The notes beneath the pieces were generated by a model, which was given only the letters and a program-made list of their open reading frames with translations, had not been told where the DNA came from and ran no database searches. The position numbers were made by a program, and so were the translations under genes. A stretch of DNA of 13,438 bases from DASTCC01 sp035711465 (GTDB lineage: Bacteria > Acidobacteriota > Vicinamibacteria > Vicinamibacterales > SCN-69-37), in assembly GCA_035711465.1 (NCBI GenBank), contig DASTCC010000269.1:1-13438 (forward strand), written 5' to 3'. Below are positions 6,421 to 13,152 of the stretch, piece after piece (position 1 is the stretch's first letter; every line of letters begins with the position of its first letter).

Positions 6421-7379
6421 TCCGGATCGACCATGCCGAACGTCAGCGGCTCGCCGGCGTCGACGTCGTAGCGCAGGCTGCGTCCCATAAGCCAGTCGAT
6501 CAGGCGCGGGCTGAGGCCGGCGTTGCCGGGCCGCGATTCGACGTCACTGGCTTTGAGCGTCGCGCCGCGCGAGAGCGAACGCCGCGCGACGAGGCTGCGG
6601 CCGGATCGATCGAGGTGCGCGAGCTCCTCGGCGAAGACACGGCGCTCGCCGACGGGGGCAAGAGCCTGTTGCAGATCGCGGAGGCTCGCGGCCAGCGACG
6701 CGAGATCGGCCGGGTCGAGGCTGGCCGCGTGTCCCGCCCCGGAAAGATGACGGTCGATCGTGAACGCCTTCTCGATCGCGACCGCGCCCATCGAGGCCGC
6801 GACGAGCGACCAGCCGGGGCCCGGCTCCGATCCGAGATAGCCGACCGGCGTCCGCAGCCGCGCCGCCAGCGTCGTCAGATACCGCAGCCGCGCCCGCGCC
6901 GGCGGCAGCCCGGGTGACGCCACCGCATGCATGACGACGATCGGGCATCGTCGAAGCGCGGCCACCGCCGCGCGAAGCGTCGCGATGGTACAGGCGCCGG
7001 CGACGACGAGCACCGGACGGCGCTCGCGCGCGATCCGGGCGATCAGCGCTCGATCGCCAAGCGACGACGGATCGATTTGATAGGCGTCGGGGGCCAGGGC
7101 GCGGGTGAGTGCCAGGGCGCGGACGTCGCGCGGCGCCAGCACGAAGGCGATGTCGCGCGCGCGCGCTTCACGCCGCAATGCGCGCCAGGCCGGCGGCGCG
7201 AGGGGCGGCGCGTCGGCGTCGGCGCGATCGGCCGCGGCGGTGAACTTCACGGCGTCGGCCCCGGCCTCCGCGGCGAGCGCGATCAGCCGCCGCGCCTGCG
7301 AAAGACGGCCGCCGTGATTGCCATCGACGGCGGCGACGAGCCAGGGCGATCGCGGCGGAAACGCCCGGCGCGTCACCAT
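6417..7379 (-). CDS. NeuB-like (N-acetylneuraminate synthase family) protein with SAF domain, catalytic residues apparently lost
   Basis: A 320-residue protein with NeuB family architecture: a TIM-barrel part (~12-240) and a C-terminal SAF/antifreeze-like domain (~257-315, with SLVARRSLSRGATL and GEPLTFGMV). Recognisable barrel landmarks are GNHGG (20-24), AGADAVKF (39-46), PVGY (178-181), IEKAFTIDR (202-210) and ASLDP (219-223). Residues that the family uses for chemistry are changed: AEIG-type Glu to AAVD, K-x-x-SGE to QIDPSS (101-106), SDHT to LGSEP (182-186) and EKHF to EKAF (203-206). By family knowledge those residues bind PEP and Mn2+. The barrel is also shortened after VKF. It may be an inactive paralogue with a structural or regulatory role, or a repurposed enzyme. 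ATG 7379 overlaps the AroE-like stop by seven bases. Confidence 0.72.
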   Translation of the reverse strand: MVTRRAFPPRSPWLVAAVDGNHGGRLSQARRLIALAAEAGADAVKFTAAADRADADAPPLAPPAWRALRREARARDIAFVLAPRDVRALALTRALAPDAYQIDPSSLGDRALIARIARERRPVLVVAGACTIATLRAAVAALRRCPIVVMHAVASPGLPPARARLRYLTTLAARLRTPVGYLGSEPGPGWSLVAASMGAVAIEKAFTIDRHLSGAGHAASLDPADLASLAASLRDLQQALAPVGERRVFAEELAHLDRSGRSLVARRSLSRGATLKASDVESRPGNAGLSPRLIDWLMGRSLRYDVDAGEPLTFGMVDPE

Positions 7380-8497
7380 ACGCGAGCCATGATCTCGAAG
7401 GCGCGACGATACCCGTCCGTCGGCGCGATGCCGGCCGCCGCGAGGTGCGGTGCGCAGACACGGCGCGCGAACGCGTCAGCCGCCTGCGCAACGTTCATCC
7501 ACTTGCCGTTCTGCGTCGGATGACCGGCGAGCCGGGCCTGGCGCAGGAAGCGGGTCTCGAGCGGCGCGTAGATCATGTCGAAGCAGGCGGCGCCGGCCGG
7601 GAGCGCAGCCAGCGCGTCGAGCGCCGCCGCGGCGTGGCGCGCCAGATCCGACCGCGATGCGATGAACCATTCGCGCGCGGCCGCGGCATCGAGCGGCCGA
7701 TCGGCGGCCACCGAGGCCGGATTGGCCGGCGCCAGCGCCGAATACGCTTCCATCTGCGTCGCCGATCCGTCGGCGTTGCGCCGCCAGCCCGATTGGCCTT
7801 TCACCGTCGCGTTGGCCACCAGAGTCGCGTCCGCGAGCCAGGCCGCGAGCCGCTCTTCGCCGGCGCCCTCGCCGATGCCGTACGCATCGCGCACGGCGGC
7901 CGCGAGATCGTCGGCCTTGCGGCCGTCGCGATTGACGATCCGAAGCCGGCCTTTCGTGCCGATCGCCTGCCCCAGGTAGAACGCCGCGGCCCGCGCCGCG
8001 CCGCCGGCGCCGAGCAGCACGACCTTCGCGCCTTCGATCGTCGTCATGAACGGCGCGCTCGTGCCGGGAAGCGTCAGCGTCAACGCGTCGATCGTGCCCT
8101 GCCCGTCGGTGTTGTGGCCCACGAGCCGCCCGCCGGCCGTCCGCACGACGGTGTTCACCGCGCCGATCTGGCGCGCCAGCGGATCGAGATCGTCGAGGAG
8201 CGCCGCGATCGCGATCTTGTGCGGGTTGGTGACGTTGAATCCGGCGATCTCCGGTGACTGGCGCGCCGCCGCGACGAAGCCGGGCAGCGCCGCCGGCGTG
8301 ACGTCCCACGGCAGCGACACGGCATCCCAGCCGAGCTCGCGGTACACGGCGTTCCAGAGCGGCGGCGTCTTCGCGTACTTCGACGGTTGATCGCCGACGA
8401 TGCCGGTGACGAACGACGCGCGCACCGGCGGCAGGGTGTTGCCGATGTGCGGTGCCAGGCGATCGACGACGCCCGCCGCGCCGGCGTCTCTGCTCAT
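7373..8497 (-). CDS. Shikimate dehydrogenase-like NAD(P)-dependent oxidoreductase (AroE family, divergent)
   Basis: A 374-residue protein, about 90 longer than usual AroE. Family motifs are in order: GFNVTNPHK (86-94, catalytic Lys), GAVNTVV (112-118), NTDGQG (129-134, catalytic Asp), GAGGAARA (163-170, dinucleotide loop), VNRDGRKA (188-195), FDMIYAPLET (306-315) and a late MNVAQAADAF with the conserved Gln. The substrate carboxylate motif, usually HSxSP, reads YAKTP (41-45), so one of the two carboxylate-binding Ser is Ala and the other Thr. The NRT cofactor motif reads NRD, which may favour NAD. The extra length lies mostly at ~235-300, plus an N-terminal extension. Its neighbours are sugar genes, not shikimate genes, so reduction or oxidation of a shikimate-like or ulosonate intermediate is likelier than aromatic biosynthesis. 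ATG 8497 overlaps the upstream stop by four bases. Confidence 0.75.
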   Translation of the reverse strand: MSRDAGAAGVVDRLAPHIGNTLPPVRASFVTGIVGDQPSKYAKTPPLWNAVYRELGWDAVSLPWDVTPAALPGFVAAARQSPEIAGFNVTNPHKIAIAALLDDLDPLARQIGAVNTVVRTAGGRLVGHNTDGQGTIDALTLTLPGTSAPFMTTIEGAKVVLLGAGGAARAAAFYLGQAIGTKGRLRIVNRDGRKADDLAAAVRDAYGIGEGAGEERLAAWLADATLVANATVKGQSGWRRNADGSATQMEAYSALAPANPASVAADRPLDAAAAREWFIASRSDLARHAAAALDALAALPAGAACFDMIYAPLETRFLRQARLAGHPTQNGKWMNVAQAADAFARRVCAPHLAAAGIAPTDGYRRAFEIMARVW

Positions 8498-9360
8498 CGG
8501 CCTACCGATCGGTGAAGCGCCGCGCCGATGCCGCGCAGCTCCTGCATCAGCGCGCCGAACGCGGGGTATGACAGCGCCTGCAGCGGATCGACCGCCGCTT
8601 TCTCGGGCGTCGGATGGACGTCGAGGATGATGCCATCGGCGCCGATCGCCAGCGCCGCGCGGCTCACCGGGGCGACGAAGGTCCGCCGGAACGTCGAGTG
8701 ACTCGGGTCGACGATGATCGGCAGGTGTGTGATCTCCTGCGCCGCCGGCACCACCTGGAGATCGACGATGAACCGCGACGTCGGCACGTGCGTATGCGGC
8801 GCGACGATGCCGCGCTCGCAGAGCACGACCTGATCGGCGCCGTGATGGACGAGATATTCGGCCGCGCCCAGCCAGTCGCGCAGGCTGGCGCCGAAGTGCC
8901 GCTTGAGGAGGACCGGCTTGTTCACCTTGCCCAGCTCCTCGAGCAGACCGAAGTGCTGCATGTTGCGGGCGCCGACCTGGAGCATGTCGCAGATCGCCGC
9001 CATCTCACCGACGCGGCGCGCGTCGGTGACCTCGCTGACGATCGGCAGCCCGGCGCGGTCGCCGGCCTCGCGCAGGTACTTCAGGCCGTCCATGCCGAGC
9101 TCGAAGACGGTCTGCGATCGGTACGGGAACGTCAGCGGCTTGAACGCGCCGCCTCTGAGCATCGACGCGCCGGCGGCCTTCACCGCCATCGCAATGTCGA
9201 TCACCTGTTCGCGCGACTCGACGGTGCAGGGCCCGCCGATGACGACGAAGCCGCCGTCGCCGAACCTGACGTCGCCGACCTTCACGACCGATCGCGCGTC
9301 ACCTCTTTTGGCGACGCGGCGGAGATTGCCGGCGAGATCCTGCTCTGAGACGTCCTTCAT
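8494..9360 (-). CDS. DAHP synthase-like PEP aldolase (type I-beta / KdsA superfamily, altered acceptor site)
   Basis: A 288-residue protein with the DAHP/KDO8P synthase barrel. PEP and metal positions are kept: GPCTVES (43-49, metal Cys), LQVGARNMQ (127-135), KPVLLKR (148-154), VDPSH (217-221, metal His), DVHPTPEKAAVD (247-258, Asp for the usual Glu, and the last metal Asp). The acceptor motif, KPRTSPYSFQG in ordinary type I-beta enzymes, reads FKPLTFPYRSQ (73-83), so the phosphate-binding Arg and the Ser are lost. The CERGIRTFETxTRNT loop reads CERGIVAPHTHVPTSRF (181-197), and KRG reads KRH. It should therefore condense PEP with an aldehyde other than erythrose 4-phosphate. It has no ACT or chorismate-mutase domain. 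ATG 9360 shares its first base with the stop of the cytidylyltransferase (TGATG), indicating translational coupling. Confidence 0.78.
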   Translation of the reverse strand: MKDVSEQDLAGNLRRVAKRGDARSVVKVGDVRFGDGGFVVIGGPCTVESREQVIDIAMAVKAAGASMLRGGAFKPLTFPYRSQTVFELGMDGLKYLREAGDRAGLPIVSEVTDARRVGEMAAICDMLQVGARNMQHFGLLEELGKVNKPVLLKRHFGASLRDWLGAAEYLVHHGADQVVLCERGIVAPHTHVPTSRFIVDLQVVPAAQEITHLPIIVDPSHSTFRRTFVAPVSRAALAIGADGIILDVHPTPEKAAVDPLQALSYPAFGALMQELRGIGAALHRSVGR

Positions 9361-10070
9361 CAGGCGTCTATCTTATATCCCCACTCACCGACGACCTTGT
9401 TCGCGAGCCACTCGGTGAACGGGCTCTCGATGTCGATGAACACGGCGTCCTCGTCGTACGGGACGATGTCGACGCGATCGCCGACGCGCCGCCCGGCACG
9501 GATCACCGCAGCGCGGGTGGCGCAGGCGATGCCCGTCTCTTCCTTGAACAGATGCTCGCGCGTCTGCCGCGGACCGTACGTGATGTCGGCGGCGAGCTTG
9601 ACCCAGCCATCGCCCTGCTTGCGCCAGTAGTTCTTGTGCGTCGGAAATCCGGGGAAGACGGTATCGACGTCAGGGCGCTCGATCAGCCGCTCGATCACGC
9701 GATGGACGATGCGATCGCGGCGGAAGATGTCGGTGGGCTGCAGGAACAGCACGATGTCGACAGGCTGTTTCTCGGTGTCCTCGACGTAGGCGAGCGCATG
9801 CTGCAACACCGGCTCGGTCGGCGCCATGTCGGTGGCGAGCTCCGCCGGCCGCCGGAACGGCACGTCGGCGCCGTACTGCGTCGCGATCGTCGCGATCTCG
9901 TCGTCGTCGGTCGAGACGATGACGCGGTTGACGAGCGGCGAGGCCTTGGCCGCTTCGATGCTGTAGGCGATGAGCGGCTTGCCGGCGATCGGCCGGACGT
10001 TCTTGCGCGGCAGACCCTTGGAGCCGCCGCGCGCGGGAAGGATGGCCAGGACGTACGGGGTGTCAGGCAT
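9360..10070 (-). CDS. CMP-sugar cytidylyltransferase (acylneuraminate / KDO type)
   Basis: A 236-residue protein of usual length for NeuA-like CMP-ulosonate synthetases. LPARGGSKGLPRKNVRPIAG (11-30) is the CTP-binding signature. VSTDDDEIA, RPAELATD and LFLQPTDIFR (108-117) follow; the last replaces the common LLQPTSPLR, so the sugar-binding side is divergent. FIDIES (211-216) supplies a metal-binding Asp near the end. It would activate a ulosonic acid with CTP to give CMP-sugar and PPi, in the cytoplasm. I chose ATG 10070: a TTG at 10097 would extend it deeper into the upstream gene without a conserved N-terminus. The chosen start overlaps the stop of the AsnB-like gene by eight bases. The natural substrate is probably the product of the two genes downstream. 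Confidence 0.85.
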   Translation of the reverse strand: MPDTPYVLAILPARGGSKGLPRKNVRPIAGKPLIAYSIEAAKASPLVNRVIVSTDDDEIATIATQYGADVPFRRPAELATDMAPTEPVLQHALAYVEDTEKQPVDIVLFLQPTDIFRRDRIVHRVIERLIERPDVDTVFPGFPTHKNYWRKQGDGWVKLAADITYGPRQTREHLFKEETGIACATRAAVIRAGRRVGDRVDIVPYDEDAVFIDIESPFTEWLANKVVGEWGYKIDA

Positions 10071-11949
10071 GCGTGATGGACGGCGTCGCCACGGCAATCG
10101 GCGACGCGATGAAACGGCGATACCAGAGTTCCAGGTTGACGAACTTCCAGACGAAGAACGAATTGCCGAGCTCGGGCGACGCGACGTAACGATCGTACTG
10201 ATCGAGGAGCGCCGTCGCGTCGACGTATCCGCCAGCGGCCAGGGCCGACTCGTGCATCAGCGCCCGGCAGCCGTCGCGGAGCGACGTCTTGATCCACTCG
10301 CGCTGGGGCGCCGAGACGTAGAGCTTGGGATGGGCCATGGCCAGGCCGAGGCGCGACGCCGCGATCCGGCGCAGGAGGCCTTTGGTGACGCCGCCCGAAA
10401 GCAGCACGTCGCTCGGCACCCGCAGCAGCGTCTCGAGCAGCACGTGATCGAGGAAGGGCACGCGCACCTCGACGCTCCACGCCATGGCCGCGCGATCCTG
10501 GAAGCGCAGCAGCTTCGGGATCTTCAGGAAGAACAAATCCGCGTACATCGCGTTCTTCACCGGATCGGCGAAGGGCGTGGGCAGCGGGTCGGCCGGACGA
10601 TCGCGATGGGCGGCGGCGAAGCCAGCCGCCACGTAGTCCCCGCCGAGTGACGTGCCGTCCGGGGCGCGAACGCCTGTCGTCTCCGCCGGTGCGACAAGGG
10701 CGTCGAACTCGGCGCTCGGGTAGGCGATGCGCGATCCGTGGGCATGATTGAACGCCGCGAGCTCCGCGTCGAGCGTCACCCGATCGCCGCGCCGCGCGAG
10801 ATCGCCGAGCAGCGCGCCGTAGTAATAGCGATAGCCGGCAAACGCTTCGTCGCCGCCCTGGCCGTCGAGCAGGACCTTGAATCCGTGTTCGGACGCCGTC
10901 CGGCTGTTGAGCCAATAGCCATAGATGCCGAGCCCGCCAACCGGCGCTTCCATCGTGTAGATGAGCTTGTCGAGCTCGGCGAGCAGACCGTCGGGGCTGA
11001 CCACCGTGCCGTGCCAATGAACCGGCGCGCCGCCGAGCAGCGCGCGGGCGGGCGTGCATTCGTCGTACGGCGTGCCGGGGAAGCAGTGCGTGAAGCAGTG
11101 CAGGCCGGGGCGGCGCCCGTCGCGCTGAATCAACGCGCGCAGGACCTGCGAGTCGAGGCCGGAGCTGAGGCTGAGCGCCGGCTCGACGTCGCCACGCAGG
11201 TGCAGATCCACGGCCTCCTGCAGCATCGCGTCGATGGCGTCGACGAGGACGTCGCCGCGCCGATCGTCGGCGTCCGATGCGGACAGATCCCAATACCGGC
11301 TCTCGGTGACGCGGCCGTCCTGCCAGGTGAGAAACGTCCCGGGCCTGAGCTGCTGGATGCCGTCGAAGAGCGTGTCGCGCGAGTGATCGAGCGCGCCCGA
11401 TTGCAGATACTCGTAGACGCGCCGGCCGTTGACGGCGAGCGGCACGCCGGCGGCGGCCAGCGGCTTGACCTCGGACGCGAACACCAGCCGGCCGTTCGCC
11501 GCATGCCAGAGCACCGGCTTGATGCTCAGCCGATCGGTCGCGACGAGCAGGCGCCGGCGATCGGCGTCCCAGATCGCGAGCGCGAACATGCCGCGCAGCC
11601 GCGACAGAAAATCATCGCCCCAGGTCGCGTAGGCCGCGAGGATGGTCTCGGTATCCGAATGTCCGCGAAACGCGTAGCGGCTCCTGAGCTCGTCCTGGAG
11701 CTCGACGTAGTTGTAGACCTCGCCGTTGAACGTGATCGCGAGCCGCGGCGCGTCGAGCGTCATCGGCTGGTGGCCGGTGGGGTTGAGATCGACGATCGCC
11801 AGGCGACGATTGGCAAGCACGCCATCGCCGACGTCGAGACTGCCGGAGTCGTCCGGCCCGCGATGCCGCATCAACCGGATCGCCTCGGCCGCCGCCTTCC
11901 CGCGCTCGTCCCCCGACGAGGGCCCGAACATGCCGAAGATGCCACACAT
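10063..11949 (-). CDS. asnB: Glutamine-hydrolysing asparagine synthetase family protein (AsnB type)
   Basis: A 628-residue protein, normal for the family. It begins MCGIFGMFG, giving the N-terminal Cys nucleophile of class II glutamine amidotransferases. RRLAIVDL (48-55), FNGEVYNY (74-81) and GHSDTE (96-101) line the glutamine pocket. The synthetase half has the ATP PP-loop LSLSSGLDSQV (259-269; usually SGGLDSS), LLDGQGGDEAF (360-370) and later DRAAMAWSVEVRVPFLD. The enzyme adenylates a carboxylate and replaces AMP with ammonia. It may make asparagine, but as first gene of a sugar operon it may instead amidate a sugar carboxylate, as proposed for AsnB-like proteins in O-antigen clusters. The Ser/Gln changes in the PP-loop and DRLSIKP for DRxGxKP support a specialised paralogue. 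The start is firm because the Cys must be residue 2. The gene follows the AT-rich spacer. Confidence 0.85.
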   Translation of the reverse strand: MCGIFGMFGPSSGDERGKAAAEAIRLMRHRGPDDSGSLDVGDGVLANRRLAIVDLNPTGHQPMTLDAPRLAITFNGEVYNYVELQDELRSRYAFRGHSDTETILAAYATWGDDFLSRLRGMFALAIWDADRRRLLVATDRLSIKPVLWHAANGRLVFASEVKPLAAAGVPLAVNGRRVYEYLQSGALDHSRDTLFDGIQQLRPGTFLTWQDGRVTESRYWDLSASDADDRRGDVLVDAIDAMLQEAVDLHLRGDVEPALSLSSGLDSQVLRALIQRDGRRPGLHCFTHCFPGTPYDECTPARALLGGAPVHWHGTVVSPDGLLAELDKLIYTMEAPVGGLGIYGYWLNSRTASEHGFKVLLDGQGGDEAFAGYRYYYGALLGDLARRGDRVTLDAELAAFNHAHGSRIAYPSAEFDALVAPAETTGVRAPDGTSLGGDYVAAGFAAAHRDRPADPLPTPFADPVKNAMYADLFFLKIPKLLRFQDRAAMAWSVEVRVPFLDHVLLETLLRVPSDVLLSGGVTKGLLRRIAASRLGLAMAHPKLYVSAPQREWIKTSLRDGCRALMHESALAAGGYVDATALLDQYDRYVASPELGNSFFVWKFVNLELWYRRFIASPIAVATPSITHA

Positions 11950-11975
11950 CTTTTGAGTTAAAGGCTCATGACAAC

Positions 11976-12005
11976 TGAAAACTTAAAACTTAATACTTAA
12001 AACTT
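11976..12005. repeat. Heptamer array TTAAAAC, four copies (left arm)
   Basis: TGAAAAC, TTAAAAC, TTAATAC and TTAAAAC follow head to tail at exactly seven-base spacing, then TT. The unit is the inverse complement of the right-arm unit GTTTTAA. Together with the right array it forms an inverted pair around a 55-base GC-rich core. Confidence 0.75.
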
Positions 12006-12006
12006 C

Positions 12007-12060
12007 TGGTGGCGCCTTCGGCGCATCTTTCTCGATGGTTCGGTCCTGGGCCACGAAGGA
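12007..12060. other. GC-rich core between the heptamer arrays, with a small hairpin
   Basis: The core has GGCGCC-TTC-GGCGC (about 12011-12024), which can fold as a five-bp stem with a three-base loop, followed by unstructured sequence. It has no open frame of note and no recognised RNA motif. Its contrast in base composition with both flanks is sharp. Confidence 0.45.
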
Positions 12061-12095
12061 GTTTTAAGTTTTGAATTTGGAGTTTTGAGTTTTCA
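12061..12095. repeat. Heptamer array GTTTTRA, five copies (right arm)
   Basis: GTTTTAA, GTTTTGA, ATTTGGA, GTTTTGA and GTTTTCA follow at exact seven-base spacing. The last copy contains the stop codon (TGA, - strand, 12093-12095) of the upstream methyltransferase, so the array begins precisely at the gene end. A 13-base piece, AGTTTTAAGTTTT (about 12060-12072), is the exact inverse complement of AAAACTTAAAACT in the left array. Confidence 0.75.
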
Positions 12096-13145
12096 TTGAG
12101 TCTTCCTTGCGAGATAGCGCATGTCAGGGTCTTCGATGATGTCCGCTTCCTCCGGATATCGCGCCATCCGTTCCGAGGCGTCGTAGACGCGGGCCCGGGG
12201 GAGGTAGCGGATCTCGGTGAAGCCGGCGGCGGCGAGTCGCGACTCGAATTCCTTCAGCGTCACGCGTTCCTGATACTGCGTGTACCAGTGATCCAGGCAG
12301 AAGAAGATCTTCCCGACTGGCGTCGCGCGCAGCTCCAGGTAGGCGTCGGCGACGTCGAGGGGGACCGGCGTCAGGATCTCGCGGCAGAAGTCGGTGAGCG
12401 CCCAGAACGAGCCGCCCTTGCCGTAGACCATGATGAACGCTTCGCCACCCGGCTTGAGCACGCGCGCGATCTCCGCCAGGCCCTTAATCGGATCGGGCGT
12501 GTGGTGGACGACGCCGTTGGAGCAGACGAAATCGAAGCGGTTGGTCCATTCGGCCGGCAGGTCGATCACCGATCGCTGCGCGAAGCTGACGCGATCGCCG
12601 TAGCCCATGCGGCGCGCGCGGGCCGAGGCCTCGCGGACGGCGCGTTCGCTCAGGTCGACGCCGTGAGCGTGGCGGGCGCCGAGCTTGGCCATCGCCATCG
12701 TGTAGCGGCCGCTCCCGCAGCCGGCGTCGAGCGCCTCGACGCCCTCGAAGCGCTCCAACCCGACGCCGTTGAGGGCGAAGCGCTCGGCGAACATGTCGAT
12801 GGTCGCGTCGAACTGCGGGTCGTCGTACTTGGCCCAGCAGCGGCTGTACAGGTCGGCGACGTAGATCTCGTAGGGCGGACGCTCGACCCGCGCCACGCCC
12901 GGGGCGGCGCGCACGGCGTCCAGACGATCGACCATCACCCGCGCCTGATCGAGCCGCTCGATGAACGCGGCCCGGTCGAAGGCGCGGTCCTCGCTGCGCA
13001 GCCGGTCGTGGAACAGATACAACGTCTCGGCGACGGCGAGGCGAAGCGTGTAGTCGACGCCGTCGGGATCGCGGGCGGCGATGGCCGCGGCGAGATCGGT
13101 AAGGCGCGAAGTGAAGTCGGCGAGCGTCGATCGGCGTGTGGTCAC
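12093..13145 (-). CDS. Class I SAM-dependent methyltransferase
   Basis: A 350-residue protein from GTG 13145. The first ~110 residues are helical and charged with no motif I recognise. The Rossmann core then shows ALDAGCGSGRYTMAMAKLGA (motif I, 20 residues), GVDLSERAV (strand 2), RFDFVCSNGVVHHTPDP (motif IV region) and ARVLKPGGEAFIMVYGKG, all typical of Methyltransf_11-type enzymes. The C-terminal quarter contains HWYTQYQERVTLKEF and a cap-like region seen in sugar and small-molecule methyltransferases. An upstream ATG (13199) would overlap the preceding gene by 47 bases and adds a sequence with no family look, so I prefer the GTG that lies seven bases after that gene's stop. Its place beside a CMP-sugar synthetase suggests a sugar-modifying role (inference). 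Confidence 0.72.
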   Translation of the reverse strand: MTTRRSTLADFTSRLTDLAAAIAARDPDGVDYTLRLAVAETLYLFHDRLRSEDRAFDRAAFIERLDQARVMVDRLDAVRAAPGVARVERPPYEIYVADLYSRCWAKYDDPQFDATIDMFAERFALNGVGLERFEGVEALDAGCGSGRYTMAMAKLGARHAHGVDLSERAVREASARARRMGYGDRVSFAQRSVIDLPAEWTNRFDFVCSNGVVHHTPDPIKGLAEIARVLKPGGEAFIMVYGKGGSFWALTDFCREILTPVPLDVADAYLELRATPVGKIFFCLDHWYTQYQERVTLKEFESRLAAAGFTEIRYLPRARVYDASERMARYPEEADIIEDPDMRYLARKTQ

Positions 13146-13152
13146 GAGTCGG

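Larger units (their letters stand above)
11950..12092 (-). promoter_or_regulatory. AT-rich intergenic spacer upstream of the six-gene operon
   Basis: The only clearly AT-rich stretch in the window separates the upstream methyltransferase from the amidotransferase start. It is the natural place for an operon promoter or an upstream end signal. I see no confident -35/-10 pair, and only weak CAAAAG just before ATG 11949. Most of it is taken up by inverted heptamer arrays around a GC-rich core (12006-12060). Confidence 0.4.

Noticed and set aside
7373..9360. Ordinary shikimate (aromatic amino acid) operon made of DAHP synthase and shikimate dehydrogenase
   Set aside because: No AroB, AroD/Q, AroK or AroA nearby, companions are CMP-sugar and glycosyltransferase genes, and substrate-side motifs of both proteins differ from the standard.
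10738..11961. Long + strand open frame of 407 codons opposite the AsnB-like gene
   Set aside because: It mirrors a gene with clear catalytic motifs; its Arg/Ala-rich translation is typical of antisense frames in high-GC DNA.
11976..12095. CRISPR array
   Set aside because: Units are seven bases with no spacers and occur as inverted blocks; no cas gene is present.
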